This document shows, piece after piece, positions 1 to 6,535 of a DNA stretch of 15,400 bases. The first letter of the stretch is position 1, and the number at the start of each line of letters is the position of its first letter. Source of the DNA: Bacteroidetes bacterium UBA7688 (lineage in GTDB: Bacteria; Bacteroidota; Bacteroidia; Chitinophagales; Chitinophagaceae); assembly GCA_002482815.1 (NCBI GenBank), contig DLGS01000321.1, positions 1 through 15,400 of the forward strand. Direction: 5' to 3'. The notes beneath the pieces are model-generated. The model was not told where the DNA came from. It worked only from the letters and a program-made list of their open reading frames with translations, and did no database searches. Made by a program: the position numbers and the translations under genes.

Positions 1-153
1 TGTAGGGGTATTGCTGCTACCGCCTAAGGTGCCGGACCCGGTGCCAAGGGTGGTGTTTACCCGGATAATAAAGGCCTGGGCTAAACTGTCCTTGTTTAGT
101 GAGAGCAGCAGGAGGCAGAGCAGGATAATTTTGCTGTGTAATTTTAAATTCAT
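1..153 (-). CDS. N-terminus of an exported protein, cut by the left edge
   Basis: Reading leftwards from the ATG at 151-153, 51 codons stay open to the window edge. The peptide begins MNLKLHSKIILLCLLLLSLN, followed by KDSLAQA. This is a clear Sec signal peptide: a basic start, a long Leu-rich core and a plausible cleavage site after LAQA. The mature part starts FIIRVNTTLGTGSGTLGG and is rich in Ser, Thr, Gly and Asn, as at the start of many surface or secreted Bacteroidota proteins. An opening of the form 'AFI..V/W' followed by such residues also occurs in BspA-like leucine-rich-repeat proteins, but too little is visible to assign a family. The rest of the gene lies outside the window. Confidence 0.7.
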   Translation of the reverse strand, partial: MNLKLHSKIILLCLLLLSLNKDSLAQAFIIRVNTTLGTGSGTLGGSSNTPT

Positions 154-237
154 AAATACTATTTTATTTGATAAGAACTGTTGCAGGCAATCTAAATCAC
201 CTTTTTTTTATTAAATGCTTTTATAGTTAGATGGAGC

Positions 238-378
238 TTAGTGTTTCAAACTCCTTTCCACTATACTCTTTATTTCTTCCTCATAATCGGTATGCACCAT
301 GGTGCAAATGAGCTGTTCGACAATCAATAAGCGCTCTGCAAGCGGCAGTTTGATGAGGTCTTGGAGTAGGTATTGCAT
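238..378 (-). CDS. Small 46-residue protein, antitoxin-like (putative addiction module component)
   Basis: A complete short ORF runs from the ATG at 376-378 to the TAA at 238-240. It begins MQYLLQDLIKLPLAERLLIV, continues through EQL, and ends in an acidic then basic tail (YEEEIKSIVERSLKH). The pattern 'L..LIKLP..ERL.IVE.L' is what I associate with short antitoxins annotated as putative addiction module components (TIGR02574/Unstab_antitox type), which usually have about 60-80 residues. This one is therefore short and may be truncated. No toxin gene (RelE/ParE type) is next to it. A similar N-terminal peptide reappears on the other strand at 4268. No Shine-Dalgarno site is visible; upstream sequence is AT-rich. 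The ORF looks real from its amphipathic composition, but the family assignment is from memory of motifs only. Confidence 0.5.
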   Translation of the reverse strand: MQYLLQDLIKLPLAERLLIVEQLICTMVHTDYEEEIKSIVERSLKH

Positions 379-791
379 AAATATATATTATTAAAAAAAT
401 AAATTGATTTTTTTTGCAAAGGCACGTAAGTCGCACATCGTTAAACCACCAAATAGGATGCCATAAAAAATCAAAAGAATTAGAAAAAACATTACGTTTT
501 AAGTATTGTATTAATGATTTTATTTGTAAGATTTAAATATTGTTAATAAATAATTTTAATTGGATTTTAAATGAGAAAAGGTGGGAAAATGATAATATAA
601 AGGCATTTTTTATAGCAATAATTTGCTATTTTGTCTCATCAAACTAATAATAATAGGTAATTAGTATTAATTTTTATAAAAAATAATTTTTTATTTTCTA
701 TTTGTATAAGTTGTACAATTTTTGTAGCTTAAACTTCATTAGTTCCTAATGATTGTGTACATTGGACATAAAACAAACGGTAGGCTTTGAC
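379..791. other. AT-rich intergenic region upstream of the two-component operon
   Basis: I see no gene in this 413-nt stretch. It separates the leftward small gene from the rightward response regulator, so it should hold promoters for both. Visible elements are an inverted repeat AATTA-GTAT-TAATT (659-672) and an 8-bp palindrome TTGTACAA (711-718). The palindrome sits about 75 nt before the regulator start and could be an operator. No exact TAnnTTTG box is present close to the start; TCTATTTG (697-704) is one base off. A run of in-frame codons opens at a TTG at 753, but the translation upstream of the ATG at 792 does not look like part of a receiver domain. Confidence 0.5.
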
Positions 792-1421
792 ATGAATAAA
801 TATTCGATTGCTATAATTGTAGATGATCATCAATTATTTTGTGAATCCTTTGCTTCGTTAATAGAAAAAATGCATGTTTTTGAAGAGGTAAAATGCTTTA
901 AAGATGACAGTGAGCTTTTCAATTTTCTATTGCACAACGACTACAACATTGTCTATTTATTTTTGGACTATTATCTGGAAAATAAAGTTTGCATCAACTT
1001 GATTAAGGATGTACAGAGAATATCCAAAAAAATAAAAATCGTCATTGTAAGCTCTTTAATGAACCCCGGGATTATTAAGAAATTACTAGATCAGGGACCT
1101 AACGGATTCATCAGTAAAGCATCGGGATTTGATATTATACTTCAATGCCTAAAGACAATTGAAAAAAAAGAAGTATATATATGTCCGATTATTGCAGAAA
1201 TAATTAGCCACAATGAAACAACTGATTCTGCACACTTTACGAATAAAGAAGTAGAATTATTGCAATACTTCAATCATGGCTATTCCATTGACAAGACGGC
1301 AGAACTGACCAATTTGAGCAAACACACGATAGTGGCCCATCGCAGAAATATGATGCAAAAAACCAATTGTAAATCGATAACAGAATTATTATGGTACTGC
1401 AAAGGAAGAGAACTTTTATAA
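792..1421 (+). CDS. NarL/FixJ-family response regulator (REC + LuxR-type HTH)
   Basis: This 209-residue protein begins MNKYSIAIIVDDHQLF, a classic receiver opening. The acidic pair is D11-D12, the phosphoacceptor Asp is D59 in LFLDYYL, the conserved Ser is S87 in VIVSS, and the conserved Lys is K109 in GFISKAS. The C-terminal part (about 148-209) is a LuxR-type helix-turn-helix: FTNKEVELLQYFNHGYS, then KTAELTNLSKHTIVAHR. I chose the ATG at 792 because the reading frame opens earlier only with a TTG (753), and the receiver domain begins exactly at this ATG. The gene overlaps the next gene, a sensor kinase, by 31 nt, which implies co-translation and a cognate pair. The target genes are not evident. 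Phosphorylation would allow DNA binding through the HTH, by family knowledge. Confidence 0.93.
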   Translation: MNKYSIAIIVDDHQLFCESFASLIEKMHVFEEVKCFKDDSELFNFLLHNDYNIVYLFLDYYLENKVCINLIKDVQRISKKIKIVIVSSLMNPGIIKKLLDQGPNGFISKASGFDIILQCLKTIEKKEVYICPIIAEIISHNETTDSAHFTNKEVELLQYFNHGYSIDKTAELTNLSKHTIVAHRRNMMQKTNCKSITELLWYCKGRELL

Positions 1422-3316
1422 TCAGGATTTACCTGTTGATATTTCTGATATTCAATGCGAGCGACTCGCATGGTCAACCTATAAAACAGGCTCGAAGCGA
1501 CTTCCAAAAATTGGAAAAACTACTGGCCAGCCACAAAATATCTAAAAAAGACTATATAGATTCTGTTGTCAAATACTCGAATACCTATTTGATGATGGGG
1601 GTTACACTAGAAAGTAAGGATTATCGAAACCTATTACAACCATTCAAGGAAATTTGCTTCGGGAACGATTCACTACTTAGCTTCACAAAGACCTATTACA
1701 CCATATTGGCAAATAACGCACAATGGGGTAATAGAAATGGGGAAGCTATGTATTATTATGATAAAATAAGCAAACTGCAAACCAAAGATACATTTAAAAT
1801 CATCTATTCCCTTTCACGTAAATTCCGATATTATATAGGGGAGGGAAAGTATAAAACTATTTGCAATGAGTATAGGTCCAATGTTAAAGAAATAGATGGA
1901 ACCGTACAAAACTTACTCTATACAGGAGATTCAAGTAAACCAAATGTAGATATTTTTTATGTCTTAAACATTTCTGCTTATGCATTAGCAAAAGAAAAGG
2001 ATAGTTCAAATGTTCAAAAAATCTTATCACAAGCAGAAACATTGCGGAAAAGCTTCTTTAACAAGAAAAAAACTCCGGATAATTCTAAAATAGTGGTAGC
2101 CTATATGTCGAAAAGCATTTTTCTTTATCAAGCTCTGATGATAGAAAACGATTTTCAAAAGTCGATGAAGGTGATCAGTGACATTGAAAGGGAAATTATT
2201 AAAATCAATCCCCAACAAAATGAATGGAAAAAAATGGCATTTGATTTAATTATTGGATTGAGAATCAAAGCATTTTTGCAAATAAAAGCAAAAGATAGTG
2301 TTGAATATTACTTACAAAAACTAAATAATTCAATCGTTTCAGAAGGAGAGCAATCAGAGTATCTTGAGCGTTTATCCCAACTTTATGCCGAAGATAAAGA
2401 TTTTCAAAAAGCATATGAACATTTAAAAAAAGTTTTTACGATTCAAGAGCAATTATTTGAAGACAACAAAAACGAGTTAGACAAATTACTTTATGCTTTT
2501 ACTGAGGCGGAAGAAATTAAATTTGAATTACTGAGGGCAGAAAAGGAAAATCAGAATAGAGCAATATGGATCTTAGTCATCATTTTTGTAGCGATACTCA
2601 TCTTTTTGGGGCTTTATGTGCTTATAAGAAAAAGGGACACTGAGGCAAAAAAACAAATTGCGTTGCTCAACTATCAGGCTTCGGTACAAATCACCGAATT
2701 GGAAGAAAGCAAGAATGAAATGCAGGAAAATCTGGGCCGGGATCTACACGACAACCTGGCCTCCTTACTGGCAGGCATAAAACACAAAATTGAATACCTC
2801 AATCTTGACCTGGAAAACAAGAATGTGAAAAGCATCTTAGAGGATATAAACCTGAAGGTTGAAGAGGCTTACCTCAGAGTAAGAAATAAAAGTCACGACC
2901 TTTACGAGGAAGGATTTCAAAATTCAGAGCAAAATTTTGAAAAACGGATTAAACAACTGATTGATTTTTCGTTACCGGATAATCATTTCGAAAAAGAAAT
3001 ACTGGTAGATAAAGGAGCCGTTAACCTGCTCAGTACAGATGAAAAAATAGAGTTACTCAAAATTATTCAGGAAATCATTACGAATATTATTAAGCATGCC
3101 AAAGCAAGTAAAATCTCGCTTCTTATCTATGAAGACCAAAACAAATTCAACATGTCTGTTAAGGACAATGGAAGAGGGTATGATGTACTCAAAAAAGCGG
3201 GCCTGGGCATCAATTCCATCAAAAGCAGGGTTCAAAAATTAAGAGGTGATATCAATATTCAGTCCGGCAACATGGGTACCGAAATCAATATTACACTGTT
3301 AGGGAACCAGGTATAA
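1391..3316 (+). CDS. TPR-containing sensor histidine kinase (LytS/NarX-like, HisKA_3)
   Basis: The protein has 641 residues. An N-terminal hydrophobic signal (about 9-29) is followed by a long helical segment of roughly 360 residues with TPR-like character (for example EDKDFQKAYEHLKKVF), expected to lie in the periplasm. One transmembrane helix starts at W393 (WILVIIFVAILIFLGLYVL). A coiled-coil linker leads to the dimerisation/phosphoacceptor box GRDLHDNLASLLAGIKHKIE, with H453 as the predicted phosphorylated His. The ATPase domain shows an N box (EIITNIIKHAKAS, from E561), a G1 box (DNGRG from D592) and a G2 region (GLGINSIKSRV). This is the HisKA_3/HATPase type that pairs with NarL-family regulators, matching the gene just upstream. 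The ATG at 1391 lies inside the regulator gene; it is the only start that keeps the signal peptide. The sensed ligand is unknown. Confidence 0.92.
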   Translation: MVLQRKRTFIIRIYLLIFLIFNASDSHGQPIKQARSDFQKLEKLLASHKISKKDYIDSVVKYSNTYLMMGVTLESKDYRNLLQPFKEICFGNDSLLSFTKTYYTILANNAQWGNRNGEAMYYYDKISKLQTKDTFKIIYSLSRKFRYYIGEGKYKTICNEYRSNVKEIDGTVQNLLYTGDSSKPNVDIFYVLNISAYALAKEKDSSNVQKILSQAETLRKSFFNKKKTPDNSKIVVAYMSKSIFLYQALMIENDFQKSMKVISDIEREIIKINPQQNEWKKMAFDLIIGLRIKAFLQIKAKDSVEYYLQKLNNSIVSEGEQSEYLERLSQLYAEDKDFQKAYEHLKKVFTIQEQLFEDNKNELDKLLYAFTEAEEIKFELLRAEKENQNRAIWILVIIFVAILIFLGLYVLIRKRDTEAKKQIALLNYQASVQITELEESKNEMQENLGRDLHDNLASLLAGIKHKIEYLNLDLENKNVKSILEDINLKVEEAYLRVRNKSHDLYEEGFQNSEQNFEKRIKQLIDFSLPDNHFEKEILVDKGAVNLLSTDEKIELLKIIQEIITNIIKHAKASKISLLIYEDQNKFNMSVKDNGRGYDVLKKAGLGINSIKSRVQKLRGDINIQSGNMGTEINITLLGNQV

Positions 3317-3332
3317 ACCGATGACGCACTTT

Positions 3333-3351
3333 GTAAAACGGCCTGTTTTAC
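3333..3351 (+). terminator. Weak hairpin after the histidine kinase gene
   Basis: A perfect 7-bp stem GTAAAAC/GTTTTAC encloses the 5-nt loop GGCCT, 16 nt after the kinase stop codon, and is followed by CTTTTAAAT. The T tract is short and the stem is AT-rich, so it may be only a weak terminator. Confidence 0.35.
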
Positions 3352-3419
3352 CTTTTAAATGCTAAATGATTCTTTGTAAATAGCCTTTTTGTGGTAGAAT
3401 GATTCATGTAGTCCTGCCG

Positions 3420-3427
3420 TAATTTTG
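3420..3427 (+). promoter_or_regulatory. Candidate -7 promoter box (TAATTTTG) for the LytTR gene
   Basis: TAATTTTG matches the Bacteroidota sigma factor -7 consensus TAnnTTTG exactly and ends 30 nt before the ATG at 3458. The nearest upstream TTTG (3388-3391) is 28 nt away, longer than the usual spacing of about 20, so the -33 element is not convincing. It supports separate transcription of the LytTR gene and argues against the in-frame TTG at 3425 as the start, since that TTG lies inside the box. Confidence 0.4.
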
Positions 3428-3457
3428 AATCAAATTCGATTGAGGCAAAAACAGGAC

Positions 3458-3811
3458 ATGAAGGTAGTTATTAAGACAATGAAATCATTTGAAATTTTTG
3501 ACCTGGATGATGTCTTATTTATCCAGGCTAAAGGCTCTTATTCTCTCATTAAAAAAATAAATGGGGATGTAATAAAAGTTTCAAAAAACATGCTTGCGCT
3601 GACCTCTTTGTTTAAAAATTATGATCGGCTCCGGAAATGTCACAGAAGTTATTTCGCCAATACCGGCCACATCAGTGCTATATTATTCCTGAGTGTCCGA
3701 AAATATAGAATTGTATTCAATAATAAAGAAATGATTCCGATCTCCCTTAATTATAAAAAAAATTTTATGTCATTTCTGGAGGAAAAATATTTGCAGGCGG
3801 AGCAGGATTAA
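3458..3811 (+). CDS. Stand-alone LytTR DNA-binding regulator
   Basis: The protein has 117 residues and consists almost entirely of a LytTR DNA-binding domain: DVLFIQAKGSYSLIKK near the N-terminus, then KVSKNMLALTSLF, then the signature LRKCHRSYFANTGHISAI and the C-terminal strand MIPISLNYKKNF. A typical LytR/AgrA regulator has an N-terminal receiver of about 120 residues; here it is absent, and the ATG at 3458 leaves no room for one. Activity must be set by expression level, a partner protein, or an unknown signal. The gene follows the two-component operon at a 141-nt gap containing a weak hairpin and a -7 box, so it is probably its own unit, perhaps controlled by the upstream regulator. LytTR identity is firm; its role is unknown. 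Confidence 0.85.
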   Translation: MKVVIKTMKSFEIFDLDDVLFIQAKGSYSLIKKINGDVIKVSKNMLALTSLFKNYDRLRKCHRSYFANTGHISAILFLSVRKYRIVFNNKEMIPISLNYKKNFMSFLEEKYLQAEQD

Positions 3812-4267
3812 AATAATTGATAGTGAGTATTCCTTAAAACCAATGAAAAATGTATAAGAGATGCTAAATATTATAGCATTATTTCTCAGAAGAAACGAGA
3901 AATTAAACTTTACCTTCAGAATACAAAAGAGGAACGGAAAGGTCTTCATTTTAAAAGTTTGCCCGGTAAAAAGAAAACCGGGCACCTTTCAATTAAAGTT
4001 TAGGGAATGTAGATTTCTAAGCAGGTGGAAACTTATCGGATTTACGAATAATATAAAAGATCTACGAAAGACGATTTTATATCATTTTGGTTTTAAAACA
4101 ATTATTGATCAAATACCTTAAGCTACTCCTTACTTAAAAATACTCATTTTGCTTAACTGCTCCATTAATTATTTTGCCGGAATTGAATTGGTTGCCATTT
4201 CTGATACACTGACCCATTTCCACACGCACAATCCCTAAAGTAAAGTAAACTGCTTCAACATTTAATT
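3812..4267. other. Gene-poor region with inverted repeats
   Basis: There is no gene here that I can support. A rightward open frame (3861-4121, 86 codons, very basic and Lys/Phe/Ile-rich) exists but has no recognisable domain; a strong hairpin falls inside it and a 6-bp inverted repeat (ATGCTA/TAGCAT, 3861-3879) overlaps its start, so I read it as non-coding. Around 4130-4260 the sequence holds only short open frames on either strand. The texture suggests decayed or intergenic DNA after the regulator cluster. Confidence 0.5.
3960..3984. repeat. GC-rich inverted repeat (8-bp stem, 9-nt loop)
   Basis: TGCCCGGT (3960-3967) and ACCGGGCA (3977-3984) are perfect reverse complements around an A-rich loop. 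It stands out against very AT-rich surroundings. It could be a structured RNA element or a terminator for transcription from the LytTR gene, although no clean T run follows on either strand. Confidence 0.55.
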
Positions 4268-4321
4268 ATGCAATTTTTACTTCACGACCTGCTCCAATTA
4301 CCCTTAGAGGAGCTCAATTGA
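4268..4321 (+). pseudogene. Remnant of a small MQ[FY]LL-type protein
   Basis: The ATG at 4268 opens a 17-codon frame, MQFLLHDLLQLPLEELN, then two consecutive TGA stops. The peptide matches the start of the small protein encoded at 238-378 (MQYLLQDLIKLPLAE) at 10 of the first 15 positions, and the DNA agrees at 32 of 48 aligned bases by my hand count. It is too short to be a working copy, so I read it as the decayed 5' end of a related gene in opposite orientation. The match is short, and chance or shared amphipathic composition cannot be excluded. Confidence 0.4.
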
Positions 4322-4324
4322 TGA

Positions 4325-4602
4325 TGCATCGATAGGGCTCTTGCCTCATTTTCCGAGCAGGAAAAACCGGAATATTACACTCATATCGAGCTAACAATAC
4401 ATAGGGAGCGAATTCAACAACAACTCAAATTTGAAAACCAGTGCTGCCCTTTTCTGTCTCAAACAGGCTTACAATCCTGCTAAGAAAAGACCGTATGGAA
4501 GCGGGTAGTGGACCAATCAAATGCGATCCAACAGACCCGCAGGAAATTGTAGCGGGAACATGGGAACTGATTGAAAATGGTTCAAAGTTTCGTCAGACTT
4601 AA
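4325..4602 (+). pseudogene. Frameshifted remnant of a 'CCPFL' small protein
   Basis: In frame with the preceding remnant, codons from 4325 to the TAA at 4481-4483 read through FSEQEKPEYYTHIE and IQQQLKFENQCCPFLSQTG. The motif 'L..E..CCPFL' is typical of small cysteine-pair proteins, often annotated as hypothetical and sometimes found near metal-resistance genes, in which it is followed by a short strand and a '(T/S)GPEG.(K/R)E' segment. A shift of frame just after CCPFL gives SVSNRLTILLRKD and then GPIKCDPTDPQEIVAGTWEL up to the TAA at 4600-4602, which fits that layout. I infer one gene broken by a frameshift and by loss of its start. The 35-codon frame from the ATG at 4495 is the tail of this remnant. 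Confidence 0.4.
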
Positions 4603-4693
4603 TAGGCCATACTCTAATTACACAAGTCCCGAAAGGGCACTATGAAAATGGTGGTCTTTTAGATTTTAAATATCAGTTCTAAAATTGAAACGA

Positions 4694-4701
4694 TAAATTT
4701 G
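4694..4701 (+). promoter_or_regulatory. Candidate -7 promoter box (TAAATTTG) for the hemoglobin gene
   Basis: TAAATTTG is an exact match to TAnnTTTG and ends 19 nt before the ATG at 4721, giving a short untranslated leader. I see no TTG at the usual -33 distance. Confidence 0.4.
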
Positions 4702-4720
4702 ACTGGCAAAAATCTGAGCA

Positions 4721-5194
4721 ATGAAAAACATTCCAACATTATACGAGTGGGCAGGGGATATGAAAACTTTTGAAACCTTGTTTGCAGCTTTTTACGAAAA
4801 GGTGTTGAAAGATGATTTGCTGGGCGAAGTGTTCAGCACTATGGCTCCGGAGCATGTGAAGCAGGTGGCGCATTTTGTGGCCGAAGTTTTTGGTGGAGAA
4901 CAACTGTATACCAGAGAGGATAAAGGCAGCCATGCCATTATGATAGGCAAGCACATTGGCAAAATGCTGATCGAAGAAAAACGGCAGCGATGGGTGCAGC
5001 TCTTGTTGCAAACCGCAGATGAAGTGGGCTTGAAAAGCGACCCGGAATTTCGCTCGGCCTTTGTGGGCTATATTGAGTGGGGGACGCGGCTTGCAGTCAT
5101 CAATTCTCAATTAACAGAAAACCCTATGAACACCAACGAGCCCATGCCAAAATGGGGATGGGGTGAAACGGGTGGACCCTATCTGCCGGATTAG
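4721..5194 (+). CDS. Group II truncated hemoglobin
   Basis: This 157-residue heme protein starts IPTLYEWAGDMKTFETLF, the conserved opening of group II (TrHb2) globins. Visible key residues are F24-Y25 (B9-B10, distal ligand stabilisation), H78 in GKHIGKML (proximal heme ligand) and W91 in QRWVQLL (G8 Trp, a group II hallmark). The C-terminal extension PKWGWGETGGPYLP is also usual in one branch of this group. Such proteins bind O2 and related diatomic ligands in the cytoplasm; roles proposed for the family include oxygen handling and protection from NO or peroxide. A -7 box precedes it and the AraC-family gene ends 33 nt away on the opposite strand. The gene is single and not in an operon. The identification is firm, the physiological role is inferred. 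Confidence 0.92.
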   Translation: MKNIPTLYEWAGDMKTFETLFAAFYEKVLKDDLLGEVFSTMAPEHVKQVAHFVAEVFGGEQLYTREDKGSHAIMIGKHIGKMLIEEKRQRWVQLLLQTADEVGLKSDPEFRSAFVGYIEWGTRLAVINSQLTENPMNTNEPMPKWGWGETGGPYLPD

Positions 5195-5227
5195 GTCTAT
5201 AGTAAGTTTGGAAGCTATGATACATTC

Positions 5228-6145
5228 TTACCTCAGCTGTCCCGGCGCTACACCAAATTTTCTTTTAAAGGAATTACTGAAATGCTGCAAAGAAGAGTAA
5301 CCCAGTTCGAAGGCAATCTGACTAATGGTTTTGCTTCTATCCGGTAATTCGTTCCTGGCAATTTCCAGCCGCACTTCTGAGAGATATTCATACACCGTTT
5401 GTCCGAACAATTCTTTAAACCCTTTCTTCAGTTTAAATTCATTGATGCCGGATGCACGTGCCAGCTGTTTCAGTGATGGCGGGCTTTCTATGTTTTTCAG
5501 GAGGTAATCTTTAGCATAAACAATCCTTTCTTTATCATATTCGGTTTTGATATAGCGTTTCGTTTCCTCCTTGTCATTTTTATAAGACTCTAATTGCAGC
5601 ACAATCATTTCAGCCACTTTTGAAAACAGGAAAATGCGTTTCAGGCTGTTTTCATATTTGCAGCTCACTGCGGCGCTGATACAGGTTTGCAGCAGAAAAT
5701 CGATGTGCTGGTTTTGGGCAAATAACGCTGTCATTTCCTTTGAGTTGAAGTTTTGATAAAACATTTTCAACACCGGATGTTCGACACTGCCAATATCAAA
5801 AAATGATTTGGCCGGCAAAAGAATAATAAAAGTCTGGATTGTTGAAGCTTCGAATGTCAGGCACAGCTTTGTACCGCTGCTATAAAAAGTATTATGTTCG
5901 TTAGTTGCGAAATCAAGCGAAAATGATTTGTCTTTATTGCTGAATGTCGATTTTCCCTGCAGGTTAAACCACATCACAATTTCGGCAGTGCCTGGCAAAT
6001 CCAATTCGTGCGTTTCGTTGATTTGTCCTTCAACATACAGGATGCTGATGTCGCGAAACACCCATTCAATACTATCGATATTACCCAGGCGGCGTTTTGC
6101 CTTCAATGTATCTCTTGCACCTATATTGAGTTCGAAATGTTTCAC
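5228..6145 (-). CDS. AraC-family transcriptional regulator
   Basis: The protein has 305 residues. The C-terminal 100 (about 206-305) form the two-helix-turn-helix AraC domain: SLKQLARASGINEFKLKKGF for the first HTH, and ISQIAFELGYSSLQHFSNSF followed by KRKFGVAPGQLR for the second, with the family signature intact. The N-terminal 200 residues look like the cupin-type sensing half found in Bacteroidota AraC regulators (FEASTIQTFIILLPAKSFF), but no ligand can be read from it. The start is a GTG at 6143-6145; the frame upstream has no ATG before a TGA, and the next internal Met is about 58 residues in. It is convergent with the hemoglobin gene and divergent from the 6302 operon (156-nt spacer), which makes the latter a likely target. 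Confidence 0.9.
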   Translation of the reverse strand: MKHFELNIGARDTLKAKRRLGNIDSIEWVFRDISILYVEGQINETHELDLPGTAEIVMWFNLQGKSTFSNKDKSFSLDFATNEHNTFYSSGTKLCLTFEASTIQTFIILLPAKSFFDIGSVEHPVLKMFYQNFNSKEMTALFAQNQHIDFLLQTCISAAVSCKYENSLKRIFLFSKVAEMIVLQLESYKNDKEETKRYIKTEYDKERIVYAKDYLLKNIESPPSLKQLARASGINEFKLKKGFKELFGQTVYEYLSEVRLEIARNELPDRSKTISQIAFELGYSSLQHFSNSFKRKFGVAPGQLR

Positions 6146-6265
6146 TTTGAAAATGTTTGTGCAAAGAACCAGATTATTTCAGAATAAAAAATGCAGGCAC
6201 TTTCATTATTCCCTTAAATATAAGTTTTGCTCCCTTATCTGCAAGCCTGCTGCAAGACCTGAAAT

Positions 6266-6273
6266 TACCTTTG
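6266..6273 (+). promoter_or_regulatory. Candidate -7 promoter box (TACCTTTG) for the 6302 operon
   Basis: TACCTTTG matches TAnnTTTG exactly and ends 28 nt before the ATG at 6302. It lies in the divergent spacer shared with the AraC-family gene. No clear -33 TTG is at the usual spacing, which might fit activator-dependent transcription. Confidence 0.42.
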
Positions 6274-6301
6274 TGGTAGAAACCAATAAAAACGACAAAC
6301 G

Positions 6302-6523
6302 ATGATTGAAATTTTTGCAACCAATGTAGCCAAGGCAGAAGATTCTCTGCGGCTGAAAAACGATTTGCTTCAGCAGTTCCCGGGTTCAAAAATAAGTTTT
6401 GACCTGGAAGACTGCGACCGGATTTTGAGAATCGAAAGTTTTAATGCAGCAAGCATAGTAACGGATCAGGTTATCAGTTGTTTGCAACAAAATGGGTTTG
6501 AGTGTAAAATCTTTATCGACTAA
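6302..6523 (+). CDS. Small conserved-type protein, 73 residues, HMA-like fold possible
   Basis: The sequence starts MIEIFATNVAKAEDSLRLKN, then shows FPGSKISFDLEDCDRILRIE and ends in VISCLQQNGFECKIFID. The beta-alpha-beta-beta-alpha-beta pattern and size resemble the ferredoxin-like fold of heavy-metal-associated domains, but the metal-binding CxxC motif is missing, so metal transport is unlikely. I recall similar short hypothetical proteins ('FDLEDCD.ILRIE') in Bacteroidota. It is the first gene of a unit with the DUF2807 gene 12 nt downstream and lies divergent from the AraC-family regulator, which may control it. The open frame with strong coding texture makes it a real gene; the function is unknown. 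Confidence 0.8.
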   Translation: MIEIFATNVAKAEDSLRLKNDLLQQFPGSKISFDLEDCDRILRIESFNAASIVTDQVISCLQQNGFECKIFID

Positions 6524-6535
6524 AAAAAATTTCCA

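Noticed and set aside
753..791. Upstream extension of the response regulator from a TTG at 753
   Set aside because: The 13 extra residues do not fit a receiver start, whereas the ATG at 792 begins exactly at the conserved fold.
3861..4121. 86-codon open frame on the plus strand, Lys/Phe/Ile-rich
   Set aside because: No recognisable domain; an inverted repeat overlaps its start and a GC-rich hairpin lies inside it; the region around it looks decayed.
4200..4260. Possible short minus-strand peptide (about 27 codons, beginning MGQCIRNGNQ)
   Set aside because: Too short, no upstream signal, no recognisable family; typical of random open frames.
379..4720. Search for CRISPR repeats, transposase genes, tRNA genes or an integration site around the two-component cluster
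   Set aside because: I saw no regularly spaced direct repeats, no transposase-like translation and no tRNA cloverleaf; the flanking remnants alone do not prove a mobile element.
4739..5110. 123-codon open frame antisense to the hemoglobin gene
   Set aside because: It is the mirror of a well-identified globin gene, and its translation shows no domain.
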